From positions 62,001-126,000 of the forward strand of contig CAMWKH010000003.1 in the NCBI GenBank assembly GCA_947174805.1: DNA of 64,000 nucleotides. Reading direction: 5' to 3'. Source of the stretch: an uncultured Roseburia sp. GTDB taxonomy: Bacteria; Bacillota; Clostridia; Lachnospirales; Lachnospiraceae. The position numbers were made by a program, and so were the translations under genes. The notes beneath the pieces are model-generated. The model had not been told where the DNA came from and did not search any database. It saw nothing but the letters and a program-made list of their open reading frames with translations. Positions 1-7,219 of the stretch are shown here, one piece after another; position 1 is the first letter of the stretch; every line of letters begins with the position of its first letter.

Positions 1-12
1 AAAATAATCCCG

Positions 13-53
13 AAAAAAACGGTATTCATGGTAGTGTTGAATACCGTTTTTTT
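13..53 (+). terminator. Rho-independent terminator of the upstream gene
   Basis: A 16-bp perfect stem (13-28 with 38-53) closes a 9-nt loop; its outer arms are A7 and T7, so it can act on either strand. It probably ends the gene before lepB, which in many Firmicutes is rplS; that gene is outside the window, so this is inference. Confidence 0.85.
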
Positions 54-54
54 C

Positions 55-99
55 ATAACAGCAGACCATGTGCTGCTGTTATAGATTTATGCTATAACA
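55..99 (+). promoter_or_regulatory. lepB leader with two mutually exclusive hairpins
   Basis: Positions 55-64 pair perfectly with 73-82 (10 bp, 8-nt loop). Positions 77-84 pair perfectly with 92-99 (8 bp, 7-nt loop). Segment 77-82 is needed by both, so only one hairpin can form at a time. The second ends just before the GAGGA ribosome-binding site of lepB and has no T-tract, so if it is regulatory it would act on translation. No ligand motif is recognised. Confidence 0.4.
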
Positions 100-114
100 C
101 AGAATGAGGAAAAT

Positions 115-696
115 ATGAGAAGAAGAAGCGGATTGCATTTTGGAAAGGAAAAAAAGAAAATTAATGTCCCCATTGTAAAGGAAGTGGTTGCCTGGACATT
201 GGAATGTATCATTGTGCTTGTGATTGCCTTTGTGTTTGTGTATTTTATCGGGCTTCGCACAAGTGTTTTAGGACAGTCCATGGCCCCCACCTTAGAGAAC
301 AGGCAGGAAATTATGATAAACCGGTTTATCTATCTTCTCTCCGATCCAAAGCCCGGAGATATTGTGGTCTTTTTGCCAAACGGCAATGAGAAATCCCATT
401 ATTATGTGAAGCGCGTGATTGGCGTACCGGGGGATACGGTGCAGATTAAAGAGGGGGAAGTCTATGTCAACGGAGAACTTTTTGAGGATGAGGAGGAGTT
501 TGCCCCTATATTGGATGCGGAACTTGCAGCGGAGCCGGTGAAACTGGAGGAGGATGAGTATTTTGTGCTGGGGGACAACAGAAATAACAGCGAGGACAGC
601 CGTTATGCCAATATCGGAAATGTGAAGAAGGAACATATTGTGGGAAAAGCCTGGTTTATTATATCTCCCTATGACAGCATGGGATTTATTAAGTAG
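115..696 (+). CDS. lepB: Signal peptidase I
   Basis: Membrane-bound type I signal peptidase (family S26), which cleaves signal peptides from exported proteins on the outer face of the membrane. The 193-residue protein has a basic N-terminus, one membrane segment at about 28-46, then the catalytic boxes: nucleophile Ser55 in GQSMAPT, general base Lys99 in YYVKRVIGVPGD, and the closing GDNR...DSR box at about 153-163. Length and single membrane segment fit the Gram-positive SipS class. A GAGGA site precedes the ATG. It opens the run lepB-rbgA-rnhB, a common Firmicute order downstream of rplS. Confidence 0.95.
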   Translation: MRRRSGLHFGKEKKKINVPIVKEVVAWTLECIIVLVIAFVFVYFIGLRTSVLGQSMAPTLENRQEIMINRFIYLLSDPKPGDIVVFLPNGNEKSHYYVKRVIGVPGDTVQIKEGEVYVNGELFEDEEEFAPILDAELAAEPVKLEEDEYFVLGDNRNNSEDSRYANIGNVKKEHIVGKAWFIISPYDSMGFIK

Positions 697-717
697 CGGG
701 AAAAGAGAGGTAATATT

Positions 718-1572
718 ATGCAGTTTCAGTGGTATCCGGGGCATATGACGAAAGCGAAACGTCAGATGCAGGAAGATATAAAGCTAATCGATTTGATTAT
801 AGAGCTGGTGGATGCCAGGATTCCTTATTCCAGCAGGAATCCTGATATTGACGAGCTTGGAAAAAATAAGGCAAGGCTGATTTTAATGAATAAATCGGAT
901 TTGGCGGACGAGAAAGCTACGAAGGCCTGGAAGGATTATTTTATATCCAAGGGATGTTTTGTAGTTTCTTTGGATTCCAGAAATAAGGCGGGAATGAAAA
1001 CGATTCAGAGCCAGATTTTGGAGGCATGTAAGGAAAAAATAGAGCGGGATAAAAAAAGAGGAATAAAAAACCGTCCGGTGCGCGCTATGGTGGTGGGGAT
1101 TCCCAATGTGGGCAAGTCTACCTTTATCAATTCCTATGCGGGGCGGGCCTGTGCGAAAACAGGAAATAAACCTGGGGTGACAAAGGGAAAGCAGTGGATA
1201 AGGCTCAATAAAAACGTGGAGCTTTTAGATACCCCGGGGATTCTCTGGCCCAAATTTGAGGACCAGAAGGTTGGGCTTTCCCTGGCTCTTATCGGTTCCA
1301 TCCGGGATGAAATTTTAAATACGGAGGAGCTGGCCATAGAGCTAATCCAAATTTTGATAAACAAATATCCTGGGGTGCTTAAAGAGAGATATCATCTCAC
1401 GGAGGAGGGGGATGCCTTAAAAGTTTTAACCCTTATCGGGGAAAACAGAAACTGCCGCGGCAAAGGGAATGAGCTGGATTACGGCAAGACGGCAAATCTT
1501 TTGATAGATGAATTCCGGGGGGGCAGGCTGGGGCGTATTACCCTGGAGGAGCCTGGTACAATAGGAGTGTAA
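718..1572 (+). CDS. rbgA: Ribosome biogenesis GTPase RbgA (YlqF)
   Basis: Circularly permuted GTPase needed for late assembly of the 50S subunit. The permuted motif order is visible: G4 NKSD at 58-61 comes before G1 GIPNVGKST at 127-135 and G3 DTPG at 171-174. The N-terminal WYPGHMTKA signature is typical of YlqF/RbgA. The length (284 residues) is normal. It sits 21 nt after lepB and ends 2 nt before rnhB, which suggests one transcript. Confidence 0.95.
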   Translation: MQFQWYPGHMTKAKRQMQEDIKLIDLIIELVDARIPYSSRNPDIDELGKNKARLILMNKSDLADEKATKAWKDYFISKGCFVVSLDSRNKAGMKTIQSQILEACKEKIERDKKRGIKNRPVRAMVVGIPNVGKSTFINSYAGRACAKTGNKPGVTKGKQWIRLNKNVELLDTPGILWPKFEDQKVGLSLALIGSIRDEILNTEELAIELIQILINKYPGVLKERYHLTEEGDALKVLTLIGENRNCRGKGNELDYGKTANLLIDEFRGGRLGRITLEEPGTIGV

Positions 1573-1574
1573 AA

Positions 1575-2339
1575 ATGATGGTACAAAAGAAAATCGGGGA
1601 GATAAAGGAAGAATTTCAAAACACAGGCACGGGAGAACTTTCCTCTTTTATCCTAAGATACAGGGAGGATGAGAGAGCAGGGGTAAAAAATCTTGTGGCA
1701 AGGGCCGAGAAAGAACTAAAAAAGCTTCAGGAGGAAAAGGAGAGGATTTCATCCTTAAAGGTATATGAGAATAGGTATAGCGACAGGAGATATATCTGCG
1801 GCATAGACGAGGCGGGGAGAGGGCCTCTGGCCGGCCCTGTGGTGGCAGGGGCCGTGATTCTTCCAAGGGACTGCGACATTCTCTACATCAACGATTCCAA
1901 GCAGTTATCCCCCAAAAAACGTGAGGAACTCTTTGATGTGATTCTGGAAAAAGCCATAGCTGTGGGCATCGGCATGGTAAGCCCAAAAAGGATTGACGAG
2001 ATAAATATTTTGCAGGCTACCTATGAAGCCATGCGTGAAGCTATTCAAAATCTGGGGATAAAACCCGATATATTATTAAATGATGCGGTGAGGATTCCAG
2101 GGGTAGAGACAGAGCAGGTGCCCATCATAAAAGGGGATGAAAAGAGCATCACCATCGGGGCGGCAAGTATTATGGCGAAAGTCACCAGGGACAGACTGAT
2201 GATAGAATATGATTCTCTGATGCCCGAATATCACTTTGCTTCAAATAAGGGATACGGCTCAAAGGAACATATCGAGGCACTGAAAAAATACGGCCCTTCC
2301 CCGATTCACAGAAATAGTTTTATCGGAAATTTTATTTAA
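1575..2339 (+). CDS. rnhB: Ribonuclease HII
   Basis: Removes RNA from RNA-DNA hybrids and starts excision of single ribonucleotides from DNA. The four metal-binding acidic residues are D78 and E79 (GIDEAGRGPLAGP), D170 (LLNDAV) and D188 (KGDEKS); AASIMAKVTRD follows as expected. About 70 helical residues precede the catalytic core, as in Bacillus RNase HII. Tandem ATG codons start the gene; the first is used here. Its position directly after rbgA matches Bacillus subtilis. Confidence 0.95.
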   Translation: MMVQKKIGEIKEEFQNTGTGELSSFILRYREDERAGVKNLVARAEKELKKLQEEKERISSLKVYENRYSDRRYICGIDEAGRGPLAGPVVAGAVILPRDCDILYINDSKQLSPKKREELFDVILEKAIAVGIGMVSPKRIDEINILQATYEAMREAIQNLGIKPDILLNDAVRIPGVETEQVPIIKGDEKSITIGAASIMAKVTRDRLMIEYDSLMPEYHFASNKGYGSKEHIEALKKYGPSPIHRNSFIGNFI

Positions 2340-2406
2340 GATATTCTAATGGTTTGTCCAATTTCGGGACGCTTTTGTTATGAAAGGAACAAATGGGGGG
2401 GAAGAT

Positions 2407-4224
2407 ATGCAGATTTCAGATATGCTTGGCCAGTACAACAGAAATATTGCAAGCGGCACGGAGATTGCCCAGGGAACCCAGGGGATAAAACAGGTGGTGT
2501 CATCCCTGCAGCAGATGTCCGTGGGCAATGTGTTTGAGGGAAATGTCAACAGCATGGAGAACGGTGTGGTTATCCTTGGCCTGCCGGACGGCAAGACTAT
2601 CCAGGCAAGGCTGGATTCGGGGGTCTCCGTAAATGTGGGGCAGTCCATGTTTTTCCAGGTAAAATCCAATAACGGGGCTCAGATTGCCATCCGTCCTTTC
2701 TCCAATGGTTTTGCCGGAAACCCCACCCTTCTTGCCGCCTTGGATGCGGCAAGCCTGCCGGCAAATCCCAAAATGCTAACCATGGTGAATGCCATGATGG
2801 AAGAGTCCATGCCCATAGATAAACAGAGCCTTCTTGCAATGGCTAGGCTGGTGGCAGGCAATGATACCATGGATGTAAATACCATTGTGCAGATGGCAAA
2901 ACTGGGGATTCCCATTACAGAGGAAATGACTGCCCAGTTTGAAAATTACAAATCGGATCAGTACGCGGTTTTAGACCAGTTGGAATCTGTGATGAAGGGG
3001 TTATCCCAGCAGATGTCCAAGGGAAAGTTAAGCGCTGACGCCCTGCTGGCATTAAACAAACAGATTGCCCAGATTTTAGCCGGGGATAAGACAGAAATTT
3101 CCGGGGAAAATCCTTCCGGCAAACCTCAGGAGGGCGCAAATCCTGAGAATATTGCCGTGGGAAAAACAGGGGAAAATTCGGAAGGCGCTGTGAAACTTAC
3201 GGTGGAGCAGGGAAAAACGAAAGAGATTTTACACATGGTTTCCGGAGAAAAAAATGCCGGGGAAAATGGGGCAGATAATAAGGCCCTGGAACCTGCAAAA
3301 GCGGGGGAGGCCCAGGGCAAAATTGTAATCAATGAGGAGACCCTAAATCAGGAGCAGGCTAAAAGTACGGCAAAATCCCCGGAGGGGGGGACGCCACTCT
3401 CTCACATTTTTAGCGGAAAGCAGCTTAATAATCTTGCCTCCCGCCTGTTAAACATACCGGAATTTTCCCAGAATCCTGCTGTGTTTGAAGAGGGAAAATT
3501 AAATCCAAATCTTACCTCAAAGGAGCTTTTATCCCTCCTCTCGGAAGCTTTTCCAGGAAAAGACGCCGTTTCCAAGGAGGCCCTCAGCCAGCTGGTATCC
3601 TCCAGGGAATACCGCGCTCTCCTTCGGAATGCAATGGAAGAGCAATGGCTCTTAAAACCCCAGGATTTAAAGGGGGATAATAAAGTAAACGAGTTGTACC
3701 AGCGGCTAAACAGACAGATGGAACAGATGGAGCAGGTGTTAAAAAACTTTGGTCAAAGCACCCAGAACCTGTCGGATACTGCATCTTCTATCCGCAATAA
3801 CATTCAGTTTATGAATCAGTTAAACCAGAGCTATGCCTATGTGCAGATTCCCCTGAAGTTGTCCGGGCAGAATGCCCACAGCGATTTGTACGTTTACAGG
3901 GGAAAAAAGAAGCGTGGGGAGGAAGAGGAGGATTTGACGGCATTTCTCCACCTGGATTTAGAGCATTTAGGCTCCACTGATGTATCCATACGGATGCATC
4001 AGAAAAAAGTTACCACAAATTTTTATCTTTCGGATGACACCTCCTACGATTTGATTATGGAACATTTGGACGAACTTGAGGAACGGTTGGCGAAAAAGGG
4101 CTACCAGGTAAAAATCCAGGTCAATACCCAGGAGGAGACACCCAGTTTTGTAGACCAGATTTTAGAGGGCCAGCCCCAGGCAGGGGGAATGGTCCACAGA
4201 TATTCTTTTGATGTCAGGGCGTGA
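2407..4224 (+). CDS. FliK-like hook-length-control family protein (YlqG position)
   Basis: A 605-residue low-complexity protein, Gln/Asn/Lys rich in the middle (about 250-330). Only the C-terminal part (about 470-560) resembles the FliK hook-length-control C-domain: strands around LYVYRG, then a DLEHLG-type segment and an amphipathic helix rich in Glu and Leu. The ATG at 2407 was chosen because a G-rich site (2394-2399) precedes it; an upstream ATG at 2380 lacks one. In Bacillus subtilis the same slot after rnhB holds ylqG, followed by the FlhB-like ylqH, as here. No other flagellar gene is in the window, so a role in motility is unproven. Confidence 0.6.
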   Translation: MQISDMLGQYNRNIASGTEIAQGTQGIKQVVSSLQQMSVGNVFEGNVNSMENGVVILGLPDGKTIQARLDSGVSVNVGQSMFFQVKSNNGAQIAIRPFSNGFAGNPTLLAALDAASLPANPKMLTMVNAMMEESMPIDKQSLLAMARLVAGNDTMDVNTIVQMAKLGIPITEEMTAQFENYKSDQYAVLDQLESVMKGLSQQMSKGKLSADALLALNKQIAQILAGDKTEISGENPSGKPQEGANPENIAVGKTGENSEGAVKLTVEQGKTKEILHMVSGEKNAGENGADNKALEPAKAGEAQGKIVINEETLNQEQAKSTAKSPEGGTPLSHIFSGKQLNNLASRLLNIPEFSQNPAVFEEGKLNPNLTSKELLSLLSEAFPGKDAVSKEALSQLVSSREYRALLRNAMEEQWLLKPQDLKGDNKVNELYQRLNRQMEQMEQVLKNFGQSTQNLSDTASSIRNNIQFMNQLNQSYAYVQIPLKLSGQNAHSDLYVYRGKKKRGEEEEDLTAFLHLDLEHLGSTDVSIRMHQKKVTTNFYLSDDTSYDLIMEHLDELEERLAKKGYQVKIQVNTQEETPSFVDQILEGQPQAGGMVHRYSFDVRA

Positions 4225-4520
4225 AAAAAGTGGAAAACAGGAAAAAAGAAAAAGACAGTGTAAAAACTGCGGTGGCTCTCGCATATAACCCCGGGGATGT
4301 GGCTCCCACCATACTTGCCACGGGAAAAGGAGAGCTGGCGGAAAAGATTATAGAAAAAGCAAAAGAGAGCGACGTGCCTCTCTACAAGGACAACAAGCTT
4401 GCGGCAACCCTCTCCAAACTGGAAATTGGGGATACCATACCTCCGGAGCTCTATGAGGTTGTGGCGGAAATCCTTGTTTTTGTGGATGATATGGACAAAT
4501 TGCGGTCAAAATTACAGTAG
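4221..4520 (+). CDS. ylqH: FlhB C-terminal-domain-like protein (YlqH/FlhX family)
   Basis: A 99-residue free-standing relative of the cytoplasmic domain of the flagellar/type III export switch protein FlhB. It keeps the core run of that domain (AVALAYNP at about 17-24, then ATGKGELAEKI and the IPPELYEVVAEIL helix). The autocleavage tetrapeptide NPTH of true FlhB is absent: only NPGD occurs. It has no membrane segments. The GTG start overlaps the stop of the FliK-like gene in GTGA, implying translational coupling. The function of these stand-alone proteins is not well established. Confidence 0.75.
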   Translation: MKKVENRKKEKDSVKTAVALAYNPGDVAPTILATGKGELAEKIIEKAKESDVPLYKDNKLAATLSKLEIGDTIPPELYEVVAEILVFVDDMDKLRSKLQ

Positions 4521-4537
4521 GGCCGTCTTATATACAA

Positions 4538-4912
4538 ATGGGGAAAGGTGTGGATTTTATAAACAAAAGAAAAACCGGAGGGGAAAAGGAAAAACTGGCG
4601 GGAGATTTTTTTAAAGGGCAGGGGTATGAGATTTTAGAGAAGAATTTTTACACCCGATTTGGGGAGATTGACCTTATTTTAAAGGACGGAAACACTCTTG
4701 TATTTGCGGAGGTCAAATACCGGAGGGACGGGAAAATGGGGCATCCCTTAGAGTCGGTGGACGTGAAAAAACAGAGGAGAATCTCTAAGGCTGCCCTTTA
4801 TTATCTTGCCAGAAACCAGATTTCCCCGGAGCAGCCCTTAAGATTTGATGTGGTGGCTGTTTTGGGGGAAGAGATATTACATGTAAAAAATGCTTTTGAA
4901 TTTCAGGGCTAG
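4538..4912 (+). CDS. yraN: YraN/UPF0102 family endonuclease-like protein
   Basis: A small (124-residue) member of UPF0102, predicted from its fold to be a Holliday-junction-resolvase-like nuclease. The diagnostic core is present: GEIDLI at 42-47 and FAEVK at 56-60, which carry the D-ExK catalytic residues of the PD-(D/E)XK superfamily. The GGEKEKLAGDFF helix and GYEILEKNF strand precede it. It lies 17 nt after ylqH. A biological role is not established for the family. Confidence 0.9.
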   Translation: MGKGVDFINKRKTGGEKEKLAGDFFKGQGYEILEKNFYTRFGEIDLILKDGNTLVFAEVKYRRDGKMGHPLESVDVKKQRRISKAALYYLARNQISPEQPLRFDVVAVLGEEILHVKNAFEFQG

Positions 4913-4942
4913 CAGAAAAGAATTTGGAAGGAGTAACTCCAT

Positions 4943-5812
4943 ATGAACCAGTTAAATTTCAGAAAAAAAACAGAGAAAGATGTGTTAATGATATCCGAGC
5001 ATCCGTTGGCTTCCGGGAACCTCCCTCTTTTGTATTACCCCTTGTTAGAAGAAACGGACATGGTCATCCATGGTTTTACCACCAGGCTTGGGGGCGTAAG
5101 TTCCGGCATCTATTCCTCCTTAAACTTAAGTTTTACCAGAGGGGACAAAAGAGAGGCCGTACTTGAAAATTATAAAAGGCTGGCCCAGGCCCTCTCTGTA
5201 AAAGAGGACAGCTTTTGTTTTTCCAATCAGACCCACACTACAAATGTAAAGAGGGTTGGGAGAAGGGATGCAGGCACAGGAATGGGGGATAAGGCTTTTA
5301 CGGATATTGACGGCCTTATCACCGACGAGCCGGGAGTGACTTTAACAACCTTTTATGCGGACTGCGTCCCTTTATTTTTTGTGGACAAAAAGCATCATGC
5401 CATCGGCCTTAGCCATTCCGGGTGGAGGGGAACGGTAAACCGCATGGGAAAAGTGACCGTAGAGGCCATGGGGCGGGAGTTTGGCAGTAAGCCGGAGGAT
5501 ATTTTCTGCGCCATCGGCCCCTCTATCTGCCAGGACTGCTATGAGGTGAGCTCTGATGTGGCGGAAGCCTTTAAGGGGGAATTTCCGGGGCAGGAAGAAG
5601 AAATTCTCATAGACAAAGGAGGGGGCAAGTACCAGTTGGATTTGTGGCGGGCCAACGAGATTGTCCTATTGGAAGCGGGGATTTTAAAAGAACATTTGGC
5701 CGTCACCAATATCTGCACCTGCTGTAATCCAAAGCTTTTATTTTCCCACAGGGCAAGCAAGGGAAAAAGGGGGAACCTGGCGGCGGTTTTGGCTTTAAAA
5801 ACTTTTTCATAG
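4943..5812 (+). CDS. pgeF: Laccase-domain purine nucleoside phosphorylase family protein (YfiH/PgeF)
   Basis: Member of the YlmD/YfiH/LACC1 family, described both as adenosine/purine nucleoside phosphorylase and as peptidoglycan editing factor. The metal-site residues are present: H98 in NQTHTT, C141 in ADCVP and H158 in SHSGWRGT. The later GPSICQDCYEV and CTCCN motifs are also typical. The length, 289 residues, is normal. An AAGGAG site lies 8 nt before the ATG. It is the last gene of the lepB run; no clear terminator follows. Confidence 0.85.
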   Translation: MNQLNFRKKTEKDVLMISEHPLASGNLPLLYYPLLEETDMVIHGFTTRLGGVSSGIYSSLNLSFTRGDKREAVLENYKRLAQALSVKEDSFCFSNQTHTTNVKRVGRRDAGTGMGDKAFTDIDGLITDEPGVTLTTFYADCVPLFFVDKKHHAIGLSHSGWRGTVNRMGKVTVEAMGREFGSKPEDIFCAIGPSICQDCYEVSSDVAEAFKGEFPGQEEEILIDKGGGKYQLDLWRANEIVLLEAGILKEHLAVTNICTCCNPKLLFSHRASKGKRGNLAAVLALKTFS

Positions 5813-5855
5813 CGTTTCTTAATAAATTCTTAAATATTTTCTTCGCTTATTTTTA

Positions 5856-5884
5856 TTGTAACAGTGGTGTTTTCGTGGTATCCT
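5856..5884 (+). promoter_or_regulatory. Promoter of the GntR/ABC operon
   Basis: A -35-like TTGTAA (5856-5861), a 17-nt spacer and a -10-like TATCCT (5879-5884), each 4 of 6 to consensus. The predicted start of transcription near 5891 falls inside the inverted repeat at 5889-5907. Confidence 0.5.
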
Positions 5885-5888
5885 AACT

Positions 5889-5907
5889 GTACTAAATGAA
5901 TTAGTAC
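5889..5907. promoter_or_regulatory. Palindromic operator, probably for the GntR repressor
   Basis: Perfect 7-bp inverted repeat GTACTAA-N5-TTAGTAC lying over the predicted transcription start of the operon whose first gene is a YtrA-type GntR regulator. Such self-operators are usual for this subfamily; binding here is inferred. Confidence 0.6.
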
Positions 5908-5948
5908 ACATAAAACACTTAAATTCATACAGACAGGAGGTATGAGAA

Positions 5949-6323
5949 TTGCTGCAGCTAAACTACAGAGATGCAAAACCTATCTATGAACAGATAAAGG
6001 ACGGCATACGGAAACTGCTTTTGTCGAAAGCCATTGAGCCGGATGAAAAACTGCCTTCCGTTCGGGAACTGGCATCATCTCTTGCAATCAATCCAAATAC
6101 CATATCAAGAGCCTATCGGGAATTAGAGTCCGAGGGGTATGTTTACAGCAAACAGGGAAAGGGAACATTTGCCTCATCCCCTGTGTTTATCAACCAGACA
6201 AGAAAACAAGAGCTGTTGGTAACATTTGACGATGTGGTAACTGAACTTTTCGTGTTATCTGTCACGAAAGAAGAGCTGGGAGAGAGGATGGAAAGACTAT
6301 CTGAGGGAGGGGAGACAGAATGA
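5949..6323 (+). CDS. GntR-family transcriptional regulator, YtrA type
   Basis: A 124-residue DNA-binding repressor. The N-terminal 70 residues form the GntR winged helix (PIYEQIKDGIRK, LPSVRELASSLAINPNT, ending in the wing YSKQGKGTF). The C-terminus is only about 45 residues and has no ligand domain, the hallmark of YtrA-type regulators that control adjacent ABC transporters. The start is TTG, 8 nt after AGGAGG; an ATG at 5942 is in another frame. Its stop overlaps the next ATG (ATGA). Confidence 0.9.
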   Translation: MLQLNYRDAKPIYEQIKDGIRKLLLSKAIEPDEKLPSVRELASSLAINPNTISRAYRELESEGYVYSKQGKGTFASSPVFINQTRKQELLVTFDDVVTELFVLSVTKEELGERMERLSEGGETE

Positions 6324-7219
6324 TTGAAGTAAAAAATCTGGTAAAACAATTTGACGGATTCCGCGCTTTAGACAGTGTGGATATGCATGTGAAAAAGGGA
6401 GCCATCTACGGCCTGGTAGGGCCGAACGGGGCAGGGAAATCCACCTTGATCAGACATTTGACCGGGGTTTACCGGCAGGACGCCGGGGAGGTAAAAATCG
6501 CCGGGGAAACCGTTTACGAAAACCCTGCGGTAAAAGAAAAGTTCGGGTATATCCCCGATGACCTTTTCTATTTCATCTCTGCAAATACGTATGAGATGAA
6601 GCGGTTTTATCAGGGGATGTATCCCAAATTTGACGATAAACTTTTTTTTAAGCTGATGGAATTTTTTCCCACCATCGACCCCAAGAAAAATATCAGGAGT
6701 TTAAGCAAGGGAATGCAGAAGCAGGTGGCATTCTGGCTGGCTGTGTGCATCCGGCCGGAACTTCTCATCTTAGATGAGCCGGTAGACGGATTGGACCCTG
6801 TCATGCGCCGTCAGGTCTGGAGCATTATTATGGCGGATGTGGCGGAGACAGGAAGCACCGTTTTAGTATCCTCCCACAATTTAAGGGAGCTGGAGGATGT
6901 GTGCGACCATGTGGGAATCATGCATCAGGGAAAAATTATGATTGAGCGTTCCTTGTCGGAATTACAGGGAAGTGTGTGCAAAATCCAGGTGGCATTTCAA
7001 GCGGAGATGCCCAAGCTTCCGGAAAGTTTTGAAGTGCTTCACATGTCCAATACCGGAAGGGTGTACACCCTCATTGTAAAAGGAAACCCAAAGGATGCCA
7101 AGGAACAGCTTGAGAAGATGAATCCTATGCTTATCGACCTTCTCCCGCTGACCTTAGAGGAAATATTTATTTATGAATTAGGAGGGGTAGATTATGAAGT
7201 CAAAGACATCCTGTTTTAG
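6320..7219 (+). CDS. ABC transporter ATP-binding protein
   Basis: A 299-residue ABC ATPase of the export/DRA class. Walker A GPNGAGKST is at 34-42, the signature is the variant LSKGMQ at 128-133, and Walker B LLILDEP is at 148-154, followed by the H-loop region SSHNLRE. The C-terminal 70 residues are a domain often seen in ATPases of YtrA-regulated operons. It overlaps the next gene, the permease, by 26 nt, so both products are probably made together. The substrate is unknown; relatives are often linked to cell-wall stress or peptide efflux. Confidence 0.9.
   Translation: MIEVKNLVKQFDGFRALDSVDMHVKKGAIYGLVGPNGAGKSTLIRHLTGVYRQDAGEVKIAGETVYENPAVKEKFGYIPDDLFYFISANTYEMKRFYQGMYPKFDDKLFFKLMEFFPTIDPKKNIRSLSKGMQKQVAFWLAVCIRPELLILDEPVDGLDPVMRRQVWSIIMADVAETGSTVLVSSHNLRELEDVCDHVGIMHQGKIMIERSLSELQGSVCKIQVAFQAEMPKLPESFEVLHMSNTGRVYTLIVKGNPKDAKEQLEKMNPMLIDLLPLTLEEIFIYELGGVDYEVKDILF

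Noticed and set aside
6014-6024. TGTCGAAA inside the GntR gene as a 0A box
   Set aside because: It lies within coding sequence and single matches are expected by chance.
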